A stretch of 64,000 nt of DNA from Pseudomonas sp. BBP2017 (GTDB lineage: Bacteria; Pseudomonadota; Gammaproteobacteria; Pseudomonadales; Pseudomonadaceae): NCBI RefSeq assembly GCF_003024385.1, contig NZ_PVZN01000012.1, positions 1 to 64,000 of the forward strand, in the 5' to 3' direction. Below are positions 15,018 to 23,255 of the stretch, in pieces. The notes under the pieces were generated by a model that saw only the letters and a program-made list of their open reading frames with translations, was not told where the DNA came from and searched no databases. The translations under genes and the position numbers were made by a program. Positions within the stretch are counted from its first letter, which is position 1, and every line of letters begins with the position of its first letter.

Positions 15018-16238
15018 CTACTGGCGTTCGGCCAGAAGCATCAAATTGCGTGGTGTCAGCGGTTGCTCGCAAAACACTCCCAACTGCACCCGGTAGCCTT
15101 GCTCCTGCAAGTACAAGCCGCGGTCCAGCACCAGCCACAGCTCCAGTGGGCGCCGGAACAGATTGCGCAGCAGCTCCAGGTTGCGCACTTCGGCCAGGCG
15201 TTGCCAGCCCTTGGCCTGCAATGCCTCCCAGTCGGGGGCGTGATCGATCTGCAGGTCTTTGAGGGCAGCCAGATCCTGACAGTAGTCGGCGAAGGGTTTG
15301 TGCAGCCAGCTGACCGGCAATGACGGTGTCGGCAAGTACTCATCCTGACCGCGCAGCTGGCGCTGCAACAGGTCGAATCCCAGGCGCCTGGCCATCGACT
15401 CGTCGCGCTGACGTCGTACCCGCGCGCCAGCGGTAACGGTTTCGCTCAGGGGCAGGCCCAGATCATCAACTGACAGCTGCAAGCCTGAAGTCATGGCGGC
15501 GGCGGACAGTGGCTGATACTGCGACGCGCGGATACGGTTGTAGCAGCAAGGCGCTATGGCCAGTTGGCGGCAGCCCTGACGACTGGCCAGTTGCAGCAGA
15601 CGTACATGCAGGTCGCCGCAGGCATGCAGGGCCACTGCCGTGTGTTCGCTGCTCAGTTGACGGTCGGCATCTTCGGCCAGTACGTCCTGCAACAGGTGCT
15701 GGCTGGCCAGGCCATGATGCTGGCTGAGCGTCTGGCCTGCTGCGACCAGTGCTGCGTCGTATTCCAGGCAGGTCAGTTGTTGCCTGTCGGCTTGCAGCAG
15801 CCGACGCCCAAGGTGGCCTTTGCCCGAGCACCAGTCGAGCCAGTGTTGCGGTTGGCGGGTAAAACCCAGGTGGCTGGCAAACGCTTCGATTTGCTGCCAT
15901 TTGCGCCCAGGCACATCGACATTCAAGCGGTGGCCTGCCGAGGGCAGGGTGACTGTGGATAACTCGCCAACCTCTGACAGCTGAGCGGCCAGGCTTGCCA
16001 GCTGTGGAAAAGGCGCGGGTGCGTGCAATTGTTCGGGATGGTTGTGTGCTGCCTCCGCCTCGTTCAGCGAGCGTTGCCGCAGCCAACTGGCCAGAGCCGG
16101 GTGCTCAGCTTCCCAGGGCAGGTGCAGCTGGATGAAGGGGCGTGGCCGCCACAGCGACTGGTGCTCGCGCAGGAAGCCGTCCAGGGCCTGGAAGCGGCTC
16201 AGCAGTTGGTGATCTTCGAGTGGATGGGAAGTGGTCAT
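15018..16238 (-). CDS. SAM-dependent methyltransferase
   Basis: This 406-aa cytoplasmic protein has the SAM-binding motif DWCSGKGHLGRRLL near residues 136-149, the acidic strand LTCLEYD, AVALHACGDLH and IAPCCYNRI. These mark the Methyltransf_32-type family, related to eukaryotic GSTCD/TRMT13-like proteins that methylate tRNA or unknown targets. The target here is unknown. It is the last gene before the ABC transporter operon on the same strand but is separated from it by a terminator (16252-16275). A DnaA box TTATCCACAG lies at 14988-14997, just downstream of its stop. Confidence 0.8.
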   Translation of the reverse strand: MTTSHPLEDHQLLSRFQALDGFLREHQSLWRPRPFIQLHLPWEAEHPALASWLRQRSLNEAEAAHNHPEQLHAPAPFPQLASLAAQLSEVGELSTVTLPSAGHRLNVDVPGRKWQQIEAFASHLGFTRQPQHWLDWCSGKGHLGRRLLQADRQQLTCLEYDAALVAAGQTLSQHHGLASQHLLQDVLAEDADRQLSSEHTAVALHACGDLHVRLLQLASRQGCRQLAIAPCCYNRIRASQYQPLSAAAMTSGLQLSVDDLGLPLSETVTAGARVRRQRDESMARRLGFDLLQRQLRGQDEYLPTPSLPVSWLHKPFADYCQDLAALKDLQIDHAPDWEALQAKGWQRLAEVRNLELLRNLFRRPLELWLVLDRGLYLQEQGYRVQLGVFCEQPLTPRNLMLLAERQ

Positions 16239-16251
16239 GGGCAGATACGAA

Positions 16252-16275
16252 AACGGGGCTGTGATCAGCCCCGTT
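16252..16275 (-). terminator. Terminator of the amino acid ABC operon
   Basis: AACGGGGCTG, loop TGAT, CAGCCCCGTT is a perfect 10-bp stem followed on the minus strand by TTTC. It lies right after the last permease stop (16284). Confidence 0.75.
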
Positions 16276-16283
16276 ATACAGGT

Positions 16284-16973
16284 TCAGCGACCCTGGCAGG
16301 CGTCGACGCGCAGCCAGCGTTCGAGTTGCTTGAACGCTTGCACCAGCACGAAGGAGATCACCAGGTACAGCATGCCGGCGGCAAAGAAAATCTCGATCGG
16401 CATGTAGGTACGGGCGATGATGGTCCGCGCCATACCGATGATGTCCAGCAGGGTCACGGTGCTGGCCAGGGCACTGGCCTTGAGCATCAGGATCACTTCG
16501 TTGCTGTACGCCGGCAGGCCGATGCGCGCCGCACGTGGCAGCATGATGAAGATCATTGCCTTGGTCCGCGACATGCCCAGGGCGCGTGCTGCTTCGATCT
16601 CGCCACGAGGAATGGCTTGCAGGGCGCCACGCAGGATCTCAGCTATGTAAGCCGCCGTGTGCAGGGTCATGGTCAGTACCGTGCACCAGAACGGATCACG
16701 CAGGTACGGCCACAAGGCGCTGTTTTTCACTGCATCGAACTGCGCCAGGCCGTAGTACACCAGGAACAGTTGCACCAGCAGCGGCGTGCCACGGAAGAAG
16801 AAGATGTAGCCAAACGGCAGGGCGCGTACATACCAGTGCCGCGACGAGCGGGCGATACCCAGCGGGATTGCCAGGATCAGCCCGACGATAACGGCAATGG
16901 CCAGCAGTTCCAGGGTTAGTGTGGCACCCTGGACCAGCTTTGGCAGCCACTTGATGATGACTTCCCAGTTCAT
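16284..16973 (-). CDS. Polar amino acid ABC transporter permease (ArtM/HisM-like)
   Basis: This 229-aa inner-membrane permease begins MNWEVIIKWLPKLVQGATLTL (shown in full only as the first segment). It has the HisM/ArtM-type EAA loop (GEIEAARALGMSRTKAMIFI) that contacts the ATPase. The ATG overlaps the stop of the preceding permease (ATGA). Five transmembrane segments are apparent. With the other three genes it forms a type-I importer for basic or polar amino acids. The gene order resembles the cluster that I recall as art-like in P. putida; arginine is a plausible substrate but is not shown by the sequence. Confidence 0.88.
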   Translation of the reverse strand: MNWEVIIKWLPKLVQGATLTLELLAIAVIVGLILAIPLGIARSSRHWYVRALPFGYIFFFRGTPLLVQLFLVYYGLAQFDAVKNSALWPYLRDPFWCTVLTMTLHTAAYIAEILRGALQAIPRGEIEAARALGMSRTKAMIFIMLPRAARIGLPAYSNEVILMLKASALASTVTLLDIIGMARTIIARTYMPIEIFFAAGMLYLVISFVLVQAFKQLERWLRVDACQGR

Positions 16974-17626
16974 TGGTTGGCCCTCGCGAAGCCGCGAGCG
17001 GCGCGTTTTTCCAGAAAGTGCATAACGATCATGGCGATGATGGTCAGCCCCAGGTAGATGAAGGCTGCGGCCATGTAGAAGGTGAACGGCAACTTGGTGT
17101 TGGTTACCCCGTTCTGCGCCTGACGCATGATCTCTTCCAGGCCGATGACGGACACCAGGGCGGTATCTTTCATCAGGATCATGAACAGGTTGCCCAGTCC
17201 CGGCAGGGCCATGCGCCACATCTGCGGCAGGATCAGCCGGGTGAAAATCCGTCCCTTGGACAGGCCCAGGGCCAGGCCCGCTTCACGGTGGCCCTTGGGG
17301 ATGGCCAGGATCGCGCCACGGAATACTTCTGTGGCATAGGCGCCGAAGCACAGGCCGAGGGCGATGACGCCAGCAACGAAGGGTTTGTCCATCATCGTCG
17401 CGAAGCTGAAGTAGATAAACAGTACCCAGAGCAATTCCGGCACGCCGCGAACCAGCGTCGAGTAGGTGCCACCGAGCCATTGCAGGGGTTTGAATGGCGA
17501 GGTCTTGGCCAAGGCGCCGAGCAGCCCCAGCACCAGCCCCACGCAGAGGGCTGACAACGCCAGTTTGACGGTCATCAGTGTCCCGGCCGCAAGCGCCGGA
17601 CCGAATCCGTATAGATCAATATTCAT
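16970..17626 (-). CDS. Polar amino acid ABC transporter permease (ArtQ/HisQ-like)
   Basis: This 218-aa inner-membrane protein starts MNIDLYGFGPALAAGTLMT. It has about five transmembrane helices and the EAA-type loop KGHREAGLALGLSKGRIF. It pairs with the overlapping downstream permease as the HisQ-type partner. A 58-bp gap with a perfect hairpin (17649-17672) separates it from the binding-protein gene upstream. Confidence 0.88.
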   Translation of the reverse strand: MNIDLYGFGPALAAGTLMTVKLALSALCVGLVLGLLGALAKTSPFKPLQWLGGTYSTLVRGVPELLWVLFIYFSFATMMDKPFVAGVIALGLCFGAYATEVFRGAILAIPKGHREAGLALGLSKGRIFTRLILPQMWRMALPGLGNLFMILMKDTALVSVIGLEEIMRQAQNGVTNTKLPFTFYMAAAFIYLGLTIIAMIVMHFLEKRAARGFARANQ

Positions 17627-17648
17627 GGGCAGGTGTGTTCAAAGGACG

Positions 17649-17672
17649 GGCACCGCCGGTGAAGGCGGTGCC
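17649..17672 (-). promoter_or_regulatory. Intercistronic hairpin after the binding-protein gene
   Basis: GGCACCGCC, loop GGTGAA, GGCGGTGCC is a perfect 9-bp stem without a T-run. In ABC operons such hairpins often protect the upstream mRNA and let the binding protein be made in excess over the permeases. Confidence 0.6.
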
Positions 17673-17684
17673 GGTCGGGGCGAA

Positions 17685-18461
17685 TCAATAGATGCTGAAC
17701 GGGAAGTACTTGTCGTTGATCTTCTTGTAGGTGCCGTCAGCAACGATTTCTTTCAGCGCAGCGTTGAGCTTCTCGCGCAGTGGGTCGCCTTTGCGCACAG
17801 CGATACCGATTTCGTCGCTCTCGACCACAGGCTCGCCTTTGAACTCGTAGTTTTTGCCCGCTTCGGATTTGAGCCAGTCGTAGTTGACGAACTTGTCAGC
17901 CAGCAGGGCATCGACGCGACCGGAAGTCAGGTCCAGGTAGGCGTTTTCCTGGGTGTCGTAGAGCTTGATGGCTTTGACGTCGTCGCTGAAGTTGTCTTCC
18001 AGCCAGGTGCCGGACAGGGTGGCGCGCTGGGTGCCGATGGTCTTGCCCTTGAGCGAGGCCTTGAGCGAGTCCATGTCAGTCTTGTCGATCTTGAAGTCGC
18101 TGTTCTTCGGGGCGATGAACTGCAGCTTGTTGGAGTAGTAGCGGTCGGTGAAGTCGACGGCCTGCTTGCGCTCGTCGGTGATCGACAGCGACGAGACGAT
18201 GAAGTCGTACTTCTTGGCCAGCAGCGACGGGATGATGCCGTCCCAGTCGGAGGTGACCACTTCGCACTCGACCTTCATCTTGGCGCACAGGGCGTCACCG
18301 ATGTCTTTGTCGAAGCCGACGACCTGGCCACTGGCGTCCTTGCTGTTGAACGGCGGGTAGGCCGCCTCGATGCCCATTTTCAGTTTCTCGGCAGCCATTG
18401 CATTGGCCGAGAACACCAGCGTGGCGGCAGCGGCCAGGAGGAATTTCTTATAGGTCTGCAT
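17685..18461 (-). CDS. Polar amino acid periplasmic binding protein
   Basis: This 258-aa protein has a clear signal peptide (MQTYKKFLLAAAATLVFSANAMA). The mature protein matches the family 3 solute-binding fold: MGIEAAYPPFNSKDASGQVVG, GFDKDIGDALCAKM, DFIVSSLSITDERK and a C-terminal GIAVRKGDPLREKLNAAL (quoted in pieces). It is of the HisJ/ArtJ/LAO type that binds Arg, Lys, Orn or His. The ATG at 18461 was chosen because GGAG precedes it; the frame stays open further upstream only by chance. It is the second gene of the operon. Confidence 0.88.
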   Translation of the reverse strand: MQTYKKFLLAAAATLVFSANAMAAEKLKMGIEAAYPPFNSKDASGQVVGFDKDIGDALCAKMKVECEVVTSDWDGIIPSLLAKKYDFIVSSLSITDERKQAVDFTDRYYSNKLQFIAPKNSDFKIDKTDMDSLKASLKGKTIGTQRATLSGTWLEDNFSDDVKAIKLYDTQENAYLDLTSGRVDALLADKFVNYDWLKSEAGKNYEFKGEPVVESDEIGIAVRKGDPLREKLNAALKEIVADGTYKKINDKYFPFSIY

Positions 18462-18474
18462 GCGTGTTGCTCCG

Positions 18475-19248
18475 TTAGCGGTTGCTGGACATGAATTGTT
18501 TACAACGCGCCGAGTTCGGGTTTTCAAAAACCTGCTGCGGCGTTCCCTGCTCTTCGACCAGCCCTTGGTGCAGGAAGACAACTTCACTGGACACCTGGCG
18601 GGCGAAGCCCATTTCGTGCGTAACCAGTAGCATGGTACGGCCTTCTTCGGCGAGGGCGCGGATAACGTTGAGCACTTCCTGGACCATTTCCGGATCCAGG
18701 GCCGAGGTCGGCTCATCGAACAGAATGACCTTGGGCTTCATTGCCAGGGTCCGGGCAATGGCTGCGCGCTGTTGCTGGCCACCGGACAATTCGGCCGGGT
18801 AGCTGTAGCGCTTGTTGTGAATACCCACCTTGTTGAGCAGTGCCTCGGCATGCTCGATGGCTTCGGCCTTGCTCTGGCCGAGCACGCGGCGTGGCGCCTC
18901 GATGATGTTGTCGAGGATGCTCATGTGCGGCCACAGGTTGAAATTCTGGAACACGAAGCCGATCTCGCTGCGCAGGCGGTTGATCTGCTTGTTGTCGGCC
19001 GCCACCAGTTCGCCGTTCTTCGCGGCCTTGAGCCGGAGCTCTTCACCGGCTACCAGAATCTGGCCCTGGTGCGGGTTCTCCAGCAGGTTGATGCAGCGCA
19101 GCAGAGTGGACTTGCCGGAGCCGGAGGATCCCAGGATCGAGATTACGTCGCCATCGCGTGCGGTCAACGAGATGCCCTTGAGGATCTCCTGATCACCGTA
19201 GCGTTTGTGCAGGTTGCGGATTTCCAGCGCGGGCGTGGCCTCAGCCAT
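18475..19248 (-). CDS. Polar amino acid ABC transporter ATPase
   Basis: This 257-aa ABC ATPase of the HisP/GlnQ class has Walker A GSSGSGKST, Q-loop FVFQNFNLWPHMS, the signature LSGGQQQR, Walker B VILFDEPTSALD and the H-loop VTHEMGFA. It powers the two permeases. It is the first gene of the four-gene operon; the order ATPase, binding protein, permease, permease and the spacing (13 bp to the next gene) indicate one transcript. The promoter must lie in 19249-19855. Confidence 0.9.
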   Translation of the reverse strand: MAEATPALEIRNLHKRYGDQEILKGISLTARDGDVISILGSSGSGKSTLLRCINLLENPHQGQILVAGEELRLKAAKNGELVAADNKQINRLRSEIGFVFQNFNLWPHMSILDNIIEAPRRVLGQSKAEAIEHAEALLNKVGIHNKRYSYPAELSGGQQQRAAIARTLAMKPKVILFDEPTSALDPEMVQEVLNVIRALAEEGRTMLLVTHEMGFARQVSSEVVFLHQGLVEEQGTPQQVFENPNSARCKQFMSSNR

Positions 19249-19855
19249 GTGCGGTCCTCATGTGTTCTGGTGCGCTCCTGCTGTTGGCGGCCTTCTTGGC
19301 GAGCGCCAAGCTAGCATAGCGGCCGAATGACAGCCAACAAGGTCGGGAGGGGCAAGCGGTTGCCAAGAGGGCCAGTGTCGCATCGCTGCAGCGGACTGTC
19401 GCGCCGATGACCACTTGCCTTCGTTTCCAGGGCCGGAGCCTTGATGAAAAAAGGCGCGATGGTGCCATTTTTGGTCAGTGCTGGGAAGTCGTTTCTGACC
19501 TTGCGCACAGCTTTAGCGCCTGAATCCTGCGAATGGTTGCGCCTGCCGGTTGCGCCTTTTTGCTCAGAAGTTGTGCGAGGGGTGTTACCGCAGGAGAATT
19601 TTGGTGCGACTGGGCATTTGTAAGTGAGTATTTCAGTAATTGTGTTTTTCCGACTGTTTTTGAAGGGCTTTCGGTCAGGTTCTGGCAGAAAGGCCTGTAA
19701 GCCTTGTTTGACAGGGGTGTGAGATATTTCGAACGAGCGGTCATGGTGGTGGCGCGGATATTGCCTTATGCATCGGCAACAGGATGTAGCAATCTTTTAT
19801 TCAAGGCGCGCCTCAGGTCGCAGGATTAAAACGCAATTCTTGCAAAGGTAGTTTT
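19249..19855. other. 607-bp divergent intergenic region
   Basis: It separates the ABC operon (leftward) from gabP (rightward) and must carry both promoters. The half near gabP is A/T-rich. I see no RNA gene, long palindrome or convincing small ORF in it. Confidence 0.5.
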
Positions 19856-21250
19856 ATGAGCGGTACGCATAGTTCCAATGGCCTCGCTCAGGGGCTCAAA
19901 CAACGGCATGTCACCATGCTGTCCATTGCTGGTGTGATCGGTGCCGGCCTGTTCGTAGGTTCCGGCCATGCCATTGCCGCTGCCGGCCCGGCCGTTCTGC
20001 TGGCCTATGCTGCCGCCGGTACCCTGGTGGTACTGGTGATGCGCATGCTCGGGGAGATGGCGGTCGCCTCGCCGGATACCGGCTCCTTCTCTACTTATGC
20101 CGACAAGGCCATCGGCCACTGGGCCGGTTTTACCATTGGCTGGCTGTACTGGTGGTTCTGGGTACTGGTGATTCCGCTGGAAGCCAACGCCGCAGCGGCC
20201 ATCCTGCATGCCTGGTTCCCTGATGTCGGCATCTGGGTCTTTAGCCTGGTCATTACCCTGCTGCTGACCGCGACCAACCTGTTCAGCGTGAAGAACTATG
20301 GCGAGTTCGAGTTCTGGTTCGCCCTGCTAAAAGTCATCGCAATCATCGGCTTCATCATTCTTGGCCTGGCGGCAGTGTTCGGTTTCCTGCCCAACAGTCA
20401 GGTCAGCGGCGTCAGCCACCTGTTCGACACCCAGGGCTTCATGCCTAACGGTCTGGGCGCGGTGCTGGCAGCGATGCTGACTACCATGTTCTCGTTCATG
20501 GGTACCGAGATCGTCACGATTGCGGCAGCCGAGTCCAAGGATCCGTGCAAGCAGATCTCCAAGGCCACCAACTCGGTGATCTGGCGGATCTTCCTGTTCT
20601 ACCTCGTGTCGATCTTCCTGGTAGTGGCGCTGGTGCCGTGGAACAGCAGTGAGCTGGCAGAAGTCGGTTCCTACCAGACTGTGCTGGAACTGATGGGCAT
20701 TCCCAATGCCAAGCTGATCGTCGACATCGTTGTGCTGATCGCGGTAACCAGCTGCCTGAACTCGGCGCTGTACACCTCTTCGCGCATGCTCTTCTCCCTG
20801 AGTAAGCGTGGTGATGCACCGGCCGTGGCCCAGCGCACCACCTCCAGCGCTACCCCGTATGTTGCTGTGGTGCTGTCGACGGCGGCGGCGTTCCTGACTG
20901 TGATTGCCAACTACGTGGCACCTGCCGCGGTGTTTGAGTTCTTGCTGGCCAGCTCCGGCGCCATTGCCTTGCTGGTGTATCTGGTAATTGCCATCTCGCA
21001 GCTGCGCATGCGCCGCCAGCGTATGGCGCGTGGCGAGAAGATCGCGTTCAAGATGTGGCTGTTCCCGGGCCTGACCTGGGCGACCATCTTCTTCATCGTC
21101 GCCATTCTCACCGTGATGCTGATCCGTCCAGATCACCGTATCGAGATCATCGCGACCGGCTTGCTGTCGATTGCCGTGGTTGCGGCCGGGCTGCTGGTGG
21201 CGCGCAAGCGCAAGGCCGAGGCGGCTGGGCGTGCGGTGCTGAACAACTGA
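19856..21250 (+). CDS. gabP: GABA/amino acid permease
   Basis: This 464-aa inner-membrane transporter of the amino acid-polyamine-organocation family has 12 predicted helices. Its N-terminus shows the family motif LSIAGVIGAGLFVGSG, and the sequence is close to Pseudomonas GabP throughout (for example MGTEIVTIAAAESKDP, SRMLFSLSKRGDAP). GabP imports 4-aminobutyrate by proton symport. Its position before mutY and the his cluster agrees with the P. putida gene order that I recall. The ribosome site AAAGGTAG precedes the ATG. A terminator follows at 21269-21304. Confidence 0.85.
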   Translation: MSGTHSSNGLAQGLKQRHVTMLSIAGVIGAGLFVGSGHAIAAAGPAVLLAYAAAGTLVVLVMRMLGEMAVASPDTGSFSTYADKAIGHWAGFTIGWLYWWFWVLVIPLEANAAAAILHAWFPDVGIWVFSLVITLLLTATNLFSVKNYGEFEFWFALLKVIAIIGFIILGLAAVFGFLPNSQVSGVSHLFDTQGFMPNGLGAVLAAMLTTMFSFMGTEIVTIAAAESKDPCKQISKATNSVIWRIFLFYLVSIFLVVALVPWNSSELAEVGSYQTVLELMGIPNAKLIVDIVVLIAVTSCLNSALYTSSRMLFSLSKRGDAPAVAQRTTSSATPYVAVVLSTAAAFLTVIANYVAPAAVFEFLLASSGAIALLVYLVIAISQLRMRRQRMARGEKIAFKMWLFPGLTWATIFFIVAILTVMLIRPDHRIEIIATGLLSIAVVAAGLLVARKRKAEAAGRAVLNN

Positions 21251-21268
21251 TTCAGTGCTGTTGAAATG

Positions 21269-21304
21269 AAAAGGCCGCGATCAGCAAAGATCGCGGCCTT
21301 TTTT
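21269..21304 (+). terminator. Terminator of gabP
   Basis: AAGGCCGCGATC, loop AGCAAA, GATCGCGGCCTT is a perfect 12-bp stem followed by TTTTTT. The A-run on the left would let it work in both directions. Confidence 0.9.
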
Positions 21305-21318
21305 ATTGCTGTTGGCTT

Positions 21319-21370
21319 CATCGCGGGGCAAGCCCGCTCCCGCCGGTAGGAGCGGGCTTGCCCCGCGATG
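21319..21370. repeat. REP palindrome, GCGGGGCAAGCCCGC type
   Basis: CATCGCGGGGCAAGCCCGCT and its reverse complement face each other around a 4-6-nt centre. The same unit recurs at 42564-42637, 52350-52424 and 56988-57053 and as a single arm near 45511-45536. Confidence 0.85.
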
Positions 21371-21372
21371 AC

Positions 21373-21813
21373 TCAGCCGAACATCTTCTGTTGCTGCTTG
21401 GCCACCGCCTCAGATGCCGAGATGTAGGCTTCCTGGAACTCGTCGCTTTCCAGCCAGGCCATGGTGGTGGCTTCGTCAGCTCCGTCCAGCCATTTGCGGT
21501 AGGCGGTGAAGACCATGACGATGTAGTCGGTGGCGTGTTCTTCCTTGTGGCCTTTGAGTACCAGGGCCAGCAGGGGATCGACCAGGAACACCGAAATCAA
21601 GGCCACCAGGCCGCCTTCTTGGGCTTGCTTCATTTTTTCGAACAGGGCGGTGTAGCTGCCCGAATTCATGGCTTTGTCGAAGACCTGCTCGACGCTGGCG
21701 CTGGAGCTTTCGCCGGAGCTTTTGACCGCCTGGCCGCTGCGCACCATACGGTTCTCGCGAGCCTTGGTGGCGGCGCGCTTGGCGCGTTTCTGCTGTTTGC
21801 TGTTGGAGGCCAT
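21373..21813 (-). CDS. Conserved hypothetical cytoplasmic protein
   Basis: This 146-aa protein starts MASNSKQQKRAKRAATKAREN. The N-terminal 40 residues are very basic and probably disordered or nucleic-acid binding. The rest is helical and acidic (VEQVFDKAMNSGSYTALFEKM, shown in part, then VMVFTAYRKWLDGADEATTM). There is no signal peptide. I recall homologues beside gabP in other Pseudomonas but no function. The start at 21813 is followed by the conserved basic tail; an open stretch to 21984 is ignored. Confidence 0.65.
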   Translation of the reverse strand: MASNSKQQKRAKRAATKARENRMVRSGQAVKSSGESSSASVEQVFDKAMNSGSYTALFEKMKQAQEGGLVALISVFLVDPLLALVLKGHKEEHATDYIVMVFTAYRKWLDGADEATTMAWLESDEFQEAYISASEAVAKQQQKMFG

Positions 21814-21892
21814 CGGTAAATCCTGAGTCGTAAAATTTTGCGTATTGAAGCCTAGTTGGCAAAGAAACCCAAGTGCCGCCGACGGCCCTCGC

Positions 21893-22933
21893 TCAGGCGG
21901 ACTGTGCCAGCTCGCCGCGGTCTTCCTCGACAAGTACCCGCGCCGCACGCTCAACCAGCAGCGGATCGGGCTGGTGGGCCACACCCAGGTCCTTGCCCGG
22001 GTAGTCGAGCGAATGCAGGAAGTGGCGGATGCAGTTGATCCGTGCGCGCTTCTTGTCGTCGGACTTGATCACCGTCCAGGGCGCATCGGCCGTGTCGGTA
22101 TGGAAGAACATCGCCTCTTTGGCGGCGGTGTACTCATCCCACTTGTCCAGCGACTTGATGTCGATGGGGGACAGTTTCCAGTGCTTGAGCGGGTCGTCGC
22201 GGCGTGAGATGAAGCGGCGCAGCTGTTCTTCGCGGTTGACCGAGAACCAGTATTTGAACAGCAGGATGCCGCTGTTGCAGAGCATGCGCTCAAGGTCAGG
22301 CGCCTGGCGCATGAACTCCAGGTACTGCAGTGGCGAGCAGAAATCCATGACCCGTTCGACGCCGGCACGGTTGTACCAGGAGCGGTCGAAGAAGACCATT
22401 TCCCCAGCGGTGGGCAGGTGCTGGATGTAGCGCTGAAAGTACCACTGGCCCTTTTCCTGCTCGGAGGGCTTCTCCAGAGCGACGATGCGCGCGCCGCGCG
22501 GGTTCAGGTGCTCCATGAAGCGTTTGATGGTGCCGCCCTTGCCTGCCGCGTCACGGCCTTCGAACAGCACGACGATGCGCTGGCCGGTTTCCTTGGCCCA
22601 GCTTTGCACCTTGAGCAGCTCGATCTGCAGCTCGTGCTTGGCCTTTTCGTACTCCGCACGGCGCATGCGGGTGCGGTAAGGGTAGCTGGCGGGCAGCTTT
22701 GCAGTGGTGCTGTCTTCGTTCGAGCCGCGTGGCGCCGAGGCGACTTTCAGTGCCGCTGGCTGCTGGCTGATGGCGCTGATTTCACCGTCGGCGGTAACCG
22801 AAGCCGGCTTGCGGGTGGCGCGTGGGCGCCGAGTGCGGGTGGTGCCGGGCTTGGGTAGTGGGGGCTGGCTGGAGCTCGCGGGCGTTTCTGGGGCTGGCAA
22901 GGGCAGTGGCAGGGCAGTGGATTCTTCGCTCAT
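21893..22933 (-). CDS. ppk2: Polyphosphate kinase 2
   Basis: This 346-aa protein belongs to the PPK2 family, which transfers phosphate between polyphosphate and nucleotides in the cytoplasm. Its P-loop FEGRDAAGKGGTIKRF lies at about residues 124-139, and the DRSWYNRAGVERVM lid/Walker B region at about 183-196. The first 85 residues are a Pro/Thr/Ala-rich low-complexity extension (PLPLPAPETPASSSQPP) that many PPK2 enzymes lack. The ATG at 22933 gives MSEESTALPL; the open frame continues to 23011. The single PPK2 domain places it in class I. Confidence 0.88.
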   Translation of the reverse strand: MSEESTALPLPLPAPETPASSSQPPLPKPGTTRTRRPRATRKPASVTADGEISAISQQPAALKVASAPRGSNEDSTTAKLPASYPYRTRMRRAEYEKAKHELQIELLKVQSWAKETGQRIVVLFEGRDAAGKGGTIKRFMEHLNPRGARIVALEKPSEQEKGQWYFQRYIQHLPTAGEMVFFDRSWYNRAGVERVMDFCSPLQYLEFMRQAPDLERMLCNSGILLFKYWFSVNREEQLRRFISRRDDPLKHWKLSPIDIKSLDKWDEYTAAKEAMFFHTDTADAPWTVIKSDDKKRARINCIRHFLHSLDYPGKDLGVAHQPDPLLVERAARVLVEEDRGELAQSA

Positions 22934-23255
22934 TGGGGGCCTTTCGGTTTTTTCGAATGTCCTCAAGGCAGCATATGGCGGCGGGGTGCGGGGCATACTG
23001 ACTGTGATCAACAGTCTTCGGCTTGTTCTGGTTAGCCGTGGCGCCGACGGCGACGTATCACCTGCAGAGGCCGAAGCGGCCTGCTATCAATAGTTCGACT
23101 AGTCTGCCATGGCGGCGTGATACCAAAAAGCCTCCGGAATCCCCGGGGCGGTTCATAATGAAAAGCTGCGACGTAGAAACTAATGTTCGTAGTAGCCACG
23201 GAGTATGTAGGCAGGGCCGCGAAGATTGGTAAAGCTCAGTTGATGAGGTTACGCG

